A DNA stretch of 64,000 bases. Origin: Apostichopus californicus. Its lineage: Eukaryota; Echinodermata; Holothuroidea; Aspidochirotida; Stichopodidae. The notes under the pieces were generated by a model. The model ran no database searches. It saw only the letters and a list, made by a program, of their open reading frames with translations, and was not told where the DNA came from. Location of the stretch: contig JAIPMN010000482.1 of the NCBI GenBank assembly GCA_020650975.1, positions 1 through 64,000 on the forward strand, read 5' to 3'. Positions 27,501 through 39,500 of this stretch are shown one piece after another; position 1 is the first letter of the stretch, and every line of letters starts with the position of its first letter. The translations under genes and the position numbers were made by a program.

Positions 27501-30500
27501 TGGTAATAATAATAAATTACATATATATAGCGCTTAATACAGCGTTACAAAGCGCTTTATAAAGTAGGAAAGAGACAAAGGAAAGCAAGGCAAAACAGGA
27601 ACTAGGAATCAAACAGAAATGTTTTAACTTGTCTCTTGAAAACACAAAGGATGGGAGAGTCACAAACGTGAAATGGGAGTTAGTTCCAAAGAGACGGCAC
27701 AGCAACAGAAAAGGCATGATCGCCATAACAAGTGCGGGTACGTGGACCAGGAGTTAATTGCAAATGCGCATGATAGGAAGAGCGTAACTGTAGTTGACCG
27801 AAGCAAAGAAGTAAGAAGGTCAGTGATATATTGAGGGGGAGTGGATGGCTTTGTAGGTGTGAAGTAGGATCTTAAACTGGATGCGCTGAGGGACGAGAAG
27901 CCAATGCAATAAACGGAGTACAGGAGTGATGTGATCAAACTTTTTAGTGAGTGAGACTAGGCGCGCAGCAGCGATCTGAATTCTCTGAAGGGGAGCTATA
28001 TGATTGGTACCATGTTTATGCAGTCAGTATAGAAAGTAAAAGTTAATTAATTATTAATATACATTATTAGATTGCAGCTCCCAAACATGTATTTGTGAAA
28101 GAACCAAGAAAACAAAGCAATAAAAACTGATTTCTAATAACTTTAATATGTCTTATATAGTAAGAGGTTTGAAATATCAACCAGTATTTGCTTGAGAAAT
28201 GTAGAACAACCATGCACTAACCTCAGAATACAAATCCTGCAGTGTTTTGACAACCTAATAGCAGTTCATCAGGTTGTATCTTGAATACTGTATGAACATA
28301 TTAGCTGTAATTAAGATATTTTTTAATTGTTATTCCTTTGGTTGTTAGGTGTCGTTGTTGGTCAGTTGACTGCCTCTGATGGTGATGGAGACATGGTCAG
28401 ATTCTCCATTGTCACAGGAGGAGGAGACAGATTTATAATTGATGCGGAGACCGGAGAGATTACGGTAGGTGTATATGCTTATATATATGCTTTAGTAGTC
28501 TGGTAATGTAAGAAGGTGTATATGCTTATATGTATGCTTTAGTAGTCTGGTAAATGTAAGTAGACCGTGTATATGCTTATATGTATGCTTTAGTAGTCTG
28601 GTATTGTAAGTAGGTGTATATGCTTATATGTATGCTTTAGTAGTCTGGTAATGTAAGTAGGTGTATATGCTTATATGTATGCTTTAGTAGTATGGTAATG
28701 TAAGTATGTGTGTATGCTTATATGTATATGCTTTAGTAGTCTGGTAATGTAAGTAAGTGTATATGCTTATATGTATGCTTTAGTAGTCTGATAATGTAAG
28801 TAGGTGTATATGCTTATATGTATGCTTTGGTAGTCTGGTAATGTAAGGATGTGTATATGCTTATATGTATGCTTTAGTAGTCTGGTAATGTAAGTAGGTG
28901 TATATGCTTATATGTATGCTTTAGTAGTCTGGTAACGTAAGTATGTGTATATGCAATATATACAACATATATATACAATTATATTTTTCTTTAATTTCAA
29001 CACAGCCCTTTATGGCTAGTGTCCAGGCTCAGTGCATCAAAGTATTTCCAAACTTTTATGGAAGGCAATTTACTGTTTATCAAAGATATTTTAATGAAAC
29101 CTCTGAAATCTAATCAGGCCTGCGATGGTTCGGGAGCTGTGATTTATAATATTAGATAAAATAATTCAACAAGTTTGATTTATTGTCTTTGATTTGAAGT
29201 AGTTTTTATATATCATAGTCTGTTACTTTGAGCTGAGGAAGCTATATCCTTGCCTCTCTGTCCTCTCTGAGCACTTCAGGTTCCTGTAGATATGTTGTAA
29301 ACCTGTATACATAGGATTTAACTTAACATCTCCATGGCCACCTCTCTCTGATGTGTTACATTAACCAGACTGAGTTCAATTGCATTTATGAACAACCTTA
29401 CCCTCCTCTATCATTTCAGGTTTCTCCCAGAGCAATTCTAGACAGGGAGCGACAAGCATCCTACATGTTAACAATATCAGTCAGTGACCAGGGAGCTCCC
29501 CAGTTGACCTCATTTGGAACGGTCAACATTGATCTCTCGGACATCAACGACAGCCCACCAGTATTTGTGGAGACGGAATCCATCGTCAGCGTCTCAGAGT
29601 CCGAAGAAGGGACGTCCATCAATTTCTTTCGAGCCGATGATCCCGACTTGAATGCCCTGGTTATATATTTGATAGATTTAGTAACTATTCTTGATCCAAA
29701 TGGTCGAGATATCAGCGCAGAGATTGATTCCTCCGACTGGTTTAGGCTTAATCAGACTTCAGGAGAATTGATACTCGTGGAGCAGGTTGATAGAGAGCTG
29801 GTGAGTGAAATCAACGTTGTTATATCGGCCAGGGATGAAAACGGTGTTGATCCAGAGACCAGAACCAGCAATCCAAATGGTTAGTAAAATAATCACCCTC
29901 TATTCTCTTTTATTGAATCCCGTATGATTTCATCATTGCCTAACATGACTAAGTTCTAAAAATTCTATCTAGTCCCCCTCTAACCATCTGACTGACCAAA
30001 CTGTTATATTATATTTCAACATCATGCTGAAATGTATAATGTGTTTTCTTGTTGAACTGCCATAGAAATATTTACATTCAGTCACAAATAATATGTTTCA
30101 AAAGTTAATCTCCTACAGGCCATGAAGTTACTTTTGTCATATATGATACATTCCTGGATATATTTTTTCTTCAGTAGTATATGTTATATAGCAATTATAG
30201 AGAATTTGGTTGTGTACTTTCAAAAACGGGCCATTGTAGATGGTCTACTTGGACTTTTTCTAATCCATTTTTCATCTCCTGTCTTTCTGTGGTATGGCGA
30301 AAGTTTCTTTCAAATCTGATATCTGCTTTTCAGTAATGTTGTGTACAGTGCCAGATAGACACCCTCTGGGCTTCTTCTTAGGCACCATGTGCTTGCACCT
30401 CATCTCCTCCTTTCTAATCACCTCCCCTCCCCTCACCTCCCCTTCCTTCCTTCCTTCCTTCCTTCCGTCCCTTCCCATCCCCCTCCCCCTCCCTCTCCCT

Positions 30501-33500
30501 CTCCCCACCCTCTCCCTCTCCCCACCCCACCTTATTAAGTTTTGCACCCTTAGCAGAAAATAGTATGTCTTACACTTGAAATGTTCAGAAAGGCCCCTTA
30601 ATGTTGGGGGACCCCTAGACCTCAGCTAACTACTGGATAATCCAACAGTGAGTGTGTGTGCTCACTACTATCTTCTGAGGGTTCCTTACATGCAAAACTT
30701 GATCAAACGAACCGAGTTGTCGTTTTACACATTTAATATGTTTCCTTTTGTATTTAGCTGAGGTTCAGATCTTGATTACTGACATCAATGACAATGCTCC
30801 AGTGATTGAACCAATCAGTGTCAAGACCTTACAGGAAGAGTCATCGATAGGTACCATCATCACGACTGTAGTAGCTGATGACCTTGACCAGGGAGAGGGT
30901 GGAAGGATCACCTATATCATTGAGGACAGTCAAAATGTTCCTGTTATGATTGATCCAGACACAGGTGAGTTTAACAACTGTAGTAGCTGGTAACCTCGAC
31001 CAGGGAGAGGGTGGTAGGATCACCTATATCATCAAGGACAGTCAAAATGTTCCTGTTATGATTGATCCAGACACAGGTGAGTTTAACAACTGTAGTAGCT
31101 GGTAACGTCGACCAACGAGAGGGTGGAAGGATCACCTATATCATCGAGGACAGTCAAAATGTTCCTGTTATGATTGATCCAGACACAGGTGAGGTATTGA
31201 ATTACAATCTGGACTGATTGCAGTGATTTATAACAGTCTACAACATATTAAGACTAAATTTGTACCTAAAGTCATCCATAAAACATGAAAATGTTTGAAG
31301 CAAGAACAGATTATTAAGCCTTGCCTGACAAACAAATTTTAAATGCGTACCATGAAGATACATGGTGAAGTTGTTTGAGGTATTAACGCTCATGTTTCAT
31401 ATTTGGTTGTGTTATAGGTGTTCTGACTGTCGGGAGTGTAATCGACAGGGAAGACATCTCTTGGGTTAATTTCACCGTCCTCGCTATCGATAATGGAGCG
31501 CCCTCACTCAACAGTACCGTGGACATCAATCTTCGAATCACAGATATTAATGACAACAATCCCTCTTTTAATGAAACCTTGTACTCTTTCATGGTCAATG
31601 AGAGTTTAGCTGCTCAAGAATGTTTTGCTGCTGTCCTTGCCCAAGACCCTGATGCGGGTGACTTTGGTGCTGTGACCTATGAACTATCTGGTGGAGACGG
31701 CCTCTTTTTTATTAATACGGAAATGGTAGGTAAAAGAGGTTATACAGACCTTCCTATTAAGTAGACTTAGAAAGACTTGACGCTTTTCTGTTGCAACAGT
31801 ACCGTGTTGAAGCTAAGAATTTAATTGGTTTTAATTGCAATAATTTATTCAATTATGTCATTTATTTCATTTGTTTCATTTATTTCATTTGTTCATTTGT
31901 TTCATTTGTTTCATTTGTCTCATTTGTCTCATTTGTCTCATTTGTCTCATTTGTCTCATTTGTCTCATTTGTCTCATTTGTCTCATTTGTCTCATTTGTC
32001 TCATTTATTTCACTTATTTCACTTATTTCATTTATTTCATTTATTTCATTAATTTTACTGTTGGTATTTATCATGTTGTATAATACCAGTGGTTTATTTG
32101 TTTAATCCTTATTTTGATTCCTTCATAGGGAGAGATATGTCTCAGTGGAGAGCTAGACAGAGAATCTGTCAGTCAATATTCTCTCATCATCACAGCAAAG
32201 GATAACCCAGCAGGATCAGCTAACAACAGGAGAGAAACATCAACAAGGGTAAGGGTGATAAACATTCAATCAAAATGAAGAACTGCTTAAAGAGTAATTT
32301 TAGAACATGGTGGGAAGGGGGATCGGGGGTGGCGGTAGAGCCCTACTGATCCGAAAGTTGGTATTGTTATGGACGCAGATCAATGTGAAACATAAGTATT
32401 TCTGCTTTTGTGCTGAGCGGAAGAGAAAAATAAAAAGTGGAAGGTCGATGAATTAAAGTTCAGACTGACTTTAAAACTGAATATTTAGTTTTTTGAAAAT
32501 GTAAACTTTAATTTAGCAAAGTACTTGCATAGTTTTGATAAACAAGAAAAGAAACTATTGTACTGTTTGTGAAAGAAATATACATTGAATGTATTGACAG
32601 TCAGCAAAGTGTCATGCTTTTGTGCATTACATAAAAATCTTATGTACTTGAAGAAAAAAATACAAATTTTTACCTCGTTCTTTGAAGAAGTTACATATGG
32701 TAATATTTTGTGAGAAAGAAGAAATAACAACATGTAGGCCTACTTTATTACTTACAGACCTGTGACATTGACAAAACTCATATTAACAGTTTGTAACAAG
32801 TCATGGGAGAAGTGAATCAAGTTGCGTCTAACAATTCCACAATATATGAATCAACATACATCTCTCTTCTCTCACAAACATCAGCTCCTTATGTTTATAG
32901 AAATTAATAAATTAATTTCTACAAAATCATCAAAAAACAATATCATCAGGAAAATTGTTAACATTATTACTCAAGGATATTTATGGATTACATGTTACGT
33001 TTCATCCAGGTGGTTATTATCAGTTCCTTATATTCATGGATTACATGTTATGTTTCATCCAGGTGGCTATTATAAGTTCCTTATATTTATGGATTACACG
33101 TTATGTTCCATCCATGTGGTTATTATCGGTTCCTAATATTTATGGATTACACATTATGTTCCATCCAGGTTGTTATTATCAGTTGCTTATATTTATGGAT
33201 AGCACGTTATGTTTCATCCAGGTGGTGATTGATGTCACTGATACCAATGAGTTTGCTCCAAGGTCAGATTTGGAGTTTCCGTTTGATCTACGGGAGGGTG
33301 AATCTCCAGGCACCGTTGTAGGAAAGATTACAGCTCTCGACCCTGACACTCCAGAGGATCCTCTTATATACATCATCTCGAATATTCAACCGTCAGGTCA
33401 GTTGGAATCATCCTGAAATTGGAAGAAAGGATTTAGATAATTATAACAGACTTTTATGGAATGATTAGAATAGAGCTAGCTAGTAGGCAGTATTGTACTG

Positions 33501-36500
33501 TAGACAGGAGAAAATTATGTCATTTGCTTAATAACAGTTACCTTTACATCAGTTTACAGAAATTACACTATTATGTTCTTCTGACATAAAATTCAATTAC
33601 TTTTGATTCCCCCTGCATCAATCCTTGGTTTACTAACATCAAGGTTTCAAAGTTCATCAGTAAAGAAAGTGCAGGTTAAGTTTAGAACTGAAACCTGAGG
33701 AATCATGTTCACCAAATTTTGAATGTTGAGATTCTTGTACATTATGTGTCTTTTTTTGAATATGGATATATATAAGTCACAATAACACATTACAACTTCA
33801 TGGATAATCAGATTTTTTACTTTTATTCTTTCAATGTTTTTCTTGGTAATATATTGCCTTTTCGTACAAAAGAACCAACCTTGATTCATTGAAACCAGTC
33901 CTTGGACTGTCTGCTTCTATCAAGTTTCTCTGGTAAAATAGACTTCATTTTGTTTTTGTCCCCAACAGATGGGGAGAACTTATTCACGATCAACCAGACC
34001 ACAGGGGAGATTATCCTGATAGGTGAAATAGATTCGGACAATTCATCATTCAGTGATCAGTACAGGATAAACATAATTGTAAGATTTGCAACTTTTCATG
34101 TAAAATGACCATTTTCTTTTGACGTAAAACACATTACATGTATAATAGATATGTTAAAGAAACATTAATTGAAATATGAGGTGATAACATACAGTTTCAT
34201 GTGGTATGGACAAAAAAAAATGTTATTTTGTGCTTCAAAGGAGCAGAACAAGAAATGAAACTTGAACCTCAGGTATTTCTATTTCTAAACATTCCTAAGT
34301 CATTGGGAAGGAATCAAATCTGCAGAATTGCTTGAAATTTAGTAATCTACTCTTAAATCCTCTCTCTAAATTTTTCCTTGAAAATTGTTCTTTCTTCTGT
34401 AGTCAGCCATTCTATGCTTTGTTTCTCTGGAGTCATTTTTGCATCTTTTCAATCATATCTAATCTCATATGTTCTTCAAGCCTTTTGACCTTTATTTTCT
34501 TGAATAGTCTTGAAATGTCACTATGCACGTTTCTACAGTATAATATGAATTTTTCTCTTATGAATCGTTAAAATCTGATACGCTCACTTTTTACATCTAA
34601 ATGCAGCGCATCAAATTTGTAGATAAGGTTAACTTTTTTCATCATCCAATGAAACATGTTGCTTTGCCAGTTAACTTGGGTAAAATTTTTGATCATCTAT
34701 TGATGTGACAACAAGCCCCCCTCCCCTCTCCCAAGAAAATAGCCCACCTCCAAGAAGAAATGCCTCCCCCCACACTACCCATACAAAACAACGAGGATAG
34801 GAACCAGTAAACTAGGTCTACCATACCTTTTGTGGGTGATATTGCTAGATCATGGAAGATTCAGGCTGAAGCTGTTGCAATGATTTCAGCTACTTGTTTC
34901 ATTTTTGTTGAGAGAAGAATAGTTCCATGGAATTCATAAAAGAAGATTGCTCTACAAGCTTGCCCAAATCTGGTGGGCAGTGGAATGTTCCTATGAGCTG
35001 CAACAATTTGTTGCTTAAAACAGGAAAAGTTCCCAGTTAGTATTCAAGTGTCCAACCTTGTGACCTTATTTGACATTCTCTTCTTTTCTTATTCTCTCTC
35101 CAGATTTCTGATGGTGGAATTCCAGAGCAGACGACAAACGTGGTTTCTGTGATCACCATCTTGGATATCAACGACAGCCCACCATCATTCGACGAGAGTC
35201 TCTACAATGTCAGCGTCAGCGAAGATTTTGATACGACCAATCCCGTGGTCACGGTATCTGCTACTGACCCAGATGAACAGAGTGTCCTTACATACATAAT
35301 CGTAGATGGAAATCCTTTATTTAGGATTTCATGTAAGTTGCATTTGTAAATTCAATTGCATTAAAACAAAGATTTATTTCAGGATTGCAGAATCTGTTGG
35401 AAATGAAATGTGCGGTCAAGTTTAAGCAGCAGAAAAGTATCAAGGATTAACATTTCAGTTTTAAAAGCTCCTGGGTCAAATACAGCTTCAAGGATTATCA
35501 TCTCAGTTTTACAAGGTAGGTCAATTTAGTGATGACATTTCATAGCTGGTTGAACAATCTGAAAGTACTTACCATTCCTAATTACACTTTAAAATGTTTG
35601 TTTTCCATATTCTCTTCAATTCTATTCTAGCGGACACAGGAGAAATTCGTTTCCTTCAGATGTTCGACCACGAGACTCAAAATTTTTACGAGCTGGTCGT
35701 GGCTGTGCAGGATCAAGATGGGTTGGAATCGACAGCGTCAGTTGAGATCAATGTTAGAGATATCAGTGATGTAGAACCTAGATTCACTCAAACTTTGTAT
35801 ATCTTTCCTGTTTTGGAGAACCAACCAAATGGTATGAAACATTTACAGAAGTTTTTTTTACTTCTATCTTGTCATAAGTGAGAAGTTAAGTGCCCCTGAG
35901 CGGTACAGTTATATTCCAGATTAATGTGATATTGAAATATTGAATAGTTGAAAGCTTCAAGGTATCATCCATTTTATATTTGATGTCAATAAATGTTGGT
36001 AAAGGAAAGGAATTTGATACTATGGAAAGAGTTTGTTAGATGGGCATAATCCAGAAAACTGATTGCATAAATCACAAAGTTACCCTCTGGACGACCATTG
36101 GAGAATTTTATTTTATGAAAATGACTAAGAGAAAAAGTCATTGAAGGGGTTATAGGCATTTCTTCAGTGAGATCTGCAAAGTTATTTATAATGGTCTCTG
36201 TCAATTATTTTGTAAGACTAGTCAGGCTTCGTCTTGTAATATGAGATGAATGTAATAATTGTAATCAACAGGAACAGTTGTTGGAACAGTGGTGGCAGCA
36301 GACAATAACATCGAACAACCTTCCAGCTCGGGCATTACTTACGCTATTATCACTGGCAATGATATGCAAAATCTTGCGATAGACCCTCTGACCGGAGTCA
36401 TCACCACAACCCGTCCTCTTGACAGGGAGATTCTGGAGAGATTGGTGATCACCGTGGACGCTCAAGGAGGGGGCCTCATTGATACTGCAGTGGTAAGTCA

Positions 36501-39500
36501 TTATGTGGGACACAAACAAAGCCAGTAATTTAGTACTCAAAGTTTTGTATTAGCAGTTTTGAGGGCTCTGGAATTTGTTGTAGAATACTATCACAGTTCC
36601 TGTGTTAAGAAACTGGTAAAATATAATCTTTGGAGTTGTAGAGCATGTTCGACCATTTTGCGTAGCACTTGCGGATAAATTATTCAATGAGATAGCTTTC
36701 ATTTACTCAAAGCTCCTTACTTTGTAATTTGTAGAGTGGTTTTCAACATGTTAACCAAGTTAACCTTTCTAAAGATTGTTCACAAAACAATTGTTTTTTG
36801 GACAAAGAAAATATGGTCATCATTTATGTCTTTGTTTTGCAAGTATCATTAAAGGAGATCAGAATCTACTCCAGGAAGTGGAGCACAGCGGGTAGTCTGT
36901 GATTTCATCATGGCCAGCTAAATAGCTGAGCATATTATAATTCCTCTTGTTAATTTATCCCTCAAATCTGATAGATTTGGGAGTGATTGCTCAGCTTTCA
37001 ATGTTCTCTGTACTAGTTAGAATTTTTGGAAAATGTAACGTCTTTCACAGAAGTAATTATTTTCCTCTGTTGATAACTAATCGAAATATAAAGGGAAACC
37101 AGTTTCTGCTGATTAGCCCTCAGACTGGTGACTGTTTGTTGTCAGAAGCTTTTAGAAAACATCACCAACTTAAAAACAAAAATAAAATTATTGTTGTTCA
37201 AACTGATATGTGGATGCGAGTTTCACCTAAAGTTGTAGAAAAACTGAGACTGTACAATTAACAAAGTCAAAGGGGGATGGCAGAGGTGTGAGAGCAACTT
37301 TCAATTGACTGATGTGTGGTAGGGGCATGAACCTTCATGGCTGTTGGCTGATCAAAAGAAAGAGGGGTGTGGCTGTCAGGTAGTTGAATGGGACTCCCAT
37401 GTAGGCAGGTCTTGGGGGCCTCTCTGCCCCCCCCCCCCTCTGAAAGAATTTAAAATGTGGATGTCAAATTAATTCTTTAGACCATGTTTAAGGTCTAAAT
37501 GCAAGGAGGTGCTAGTAAATACCTCAGAATTTTGAAAACATCCCCAACTTTTGATGTAGGTGGGGATGAGGGGGGGATGAGTGGGGGTGTGCAGTGAAGA
37601 CCCAGGCTCTCTTCGTGCACATCAGTGAAGAGGGAACACACTGTTTACCCATCGTATCGCTTTTTTCGTCCATATTAGGTAACAGTATTGGTCTTGGATG
37701 AGAATGATAACGCTCCTACATTCATCCAGATGGAGTTCATTCAGAACATCAGAGTAACTGAGAGTGCTGGAACTTCTATCATATCACCCTTTGCAACAGA
37801 CCAGGATTCTGGGATTAATGCACTTGTTTCTTACCGAATCATTGAAGGAAACATAGCAGGTAAAATGCTTTAAAAGTTACCTCCAAAATGTGGGATTTTG
37901 GGGAGGGTAGAAGGAGAGGGGGAATGTTAGCTTGGGGAGGGTAGGGGAAGAGGGGGGATGGTAGCCACAGGCTCAGAAATTGCTATCATGGTGGTATCTG
38001 TTCAGTTGAGGGGTGGGATGTTAGCTAGGGGTTTGAAAATGATATCATGATGGGGTTTTTTCAGTCAGGACTATCGTAAAGTTTGTAGGAAGACTGCTAA
38101 TTACAACTTTAATCTTAAATTAATCTGCAAAAATTAAATAAATCCTCCCATTTGGTTGCCGCCCAGTGCAATTATGAAACTTGGAATTCTTTACCCCTTT
38201 AGGTTGCAATAATTTTTTTTTTTTCAGGGGACAATTAAGTCTTAAGTTTGTTCTTGCATGTGAGAAGGTTTCAAAGCCCTGATATCACTGAATCACATGA
38301 TGATATGTTAGTCCATTTTGCAACTTTCCCACCAATACATGGGTTTTAAAGTTGACCCTGTGCACATATTTCCTTTGTATATGGATGAAATTGTAAACTG
38401 CATCTGTACCATGAGCTTGAACCCAGTGCTTAAGGTTTGGTCTCTTCAACTTTCCAGCCATTCTAGTTATTTGAAGTTGATCCTCGTTATGTACAGCGAT
38501 AGACGATGTTTGCAATTTCAGTCGGAACTTTCACCTTCAAATCAAACCGCTTCTCTACACATTTCCCCCGAGCGCAGGTATATTTGGTATCGATGAGACG
38601 AACGGCCGTATCACACTCACTAGGTCTGTCTCAACTTTAGCGGATCCTCCATCTGAGTTCCGGTTGGTAGTCGAGGCATTTGACCGCGGCAGTCCCTCAC
38701 AGTCAACTAATGTTACCATCATCATAACCGTGGGTAACGACGAAGACAGGAGACCTGTATTCCTAGTTCCAGAACCAGGACAGATATTGTCATTGCCTGA
38801 GGTAAGATACTAAACAGATAGATTGTTAAGTTTTCATCACAATGCATAGTAATGTTAAAATATTCATCGTTTGTCCCGATTCGTTTGCTTAGATAGACAG
38901 GTGCAATTAATTCATGTACAAATGTAATATAGCAGTAGCTTTGTGTACCTGCTTGTCAATTTTACCAAACTTTATTTGTTTTACCCTGAAAAGGTTATTA
39001 CATTAATCAAACTACGACAATCTATTAGAATTTTGTAAACCATACGGTGGTTAACGAGCCATGTTATTTGTGATTTTCATTCAGTTTTCCAATGTTTTGT
39101 TGCCCCGATGCTTTTACATATTAATATTAATTAATATTAATTGCATGTAAACTGAAACTTGGATAATTTCAGACCAAGCTTTCAATTTTCATTTCATCAC
39201 TTAATAATTGCAATGAAACTTGTAGTCAAACTAGTGAACTACACTGTTAGCATCAAATGGTATCAAAAATAGTTTAAAAATAGCATAAAGCATGAAATTA
39301 TAGCATAATAAAAAAGTCTAACAATTTATCCAAATCATAGTTGTAGGAGGCTTGTGGAGAGGGTGGGGGAGGGGAGAGGGGCAAAAAAACTAAACTGCAA
39401 TATTCTTGTTTGATGAGAGTCAGTAGTTTTGTAAGAAACTCAGCCTCAGGTAATAAGACTAGCTTTCTAAGCTCAACCCGACTAATCTGACATTGATGTG

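Noticed and set aside
28465-28960. Regular repeat spacing resembling a CRISPR array
   Set aside because: Units are contiguous without unique spacers and the genome is animal; it is a minisatellite.
31077-31189. Extra cadherin exons in intron 33
   Set aside because: The copies have donors but no workable acceptor; reading on from exon 33 meets a stop, and the frame closes well without them.
31791-32105. 104-codon frame rich in SFV
   Set aside because: Translation of the catttgtctc minisatellite.
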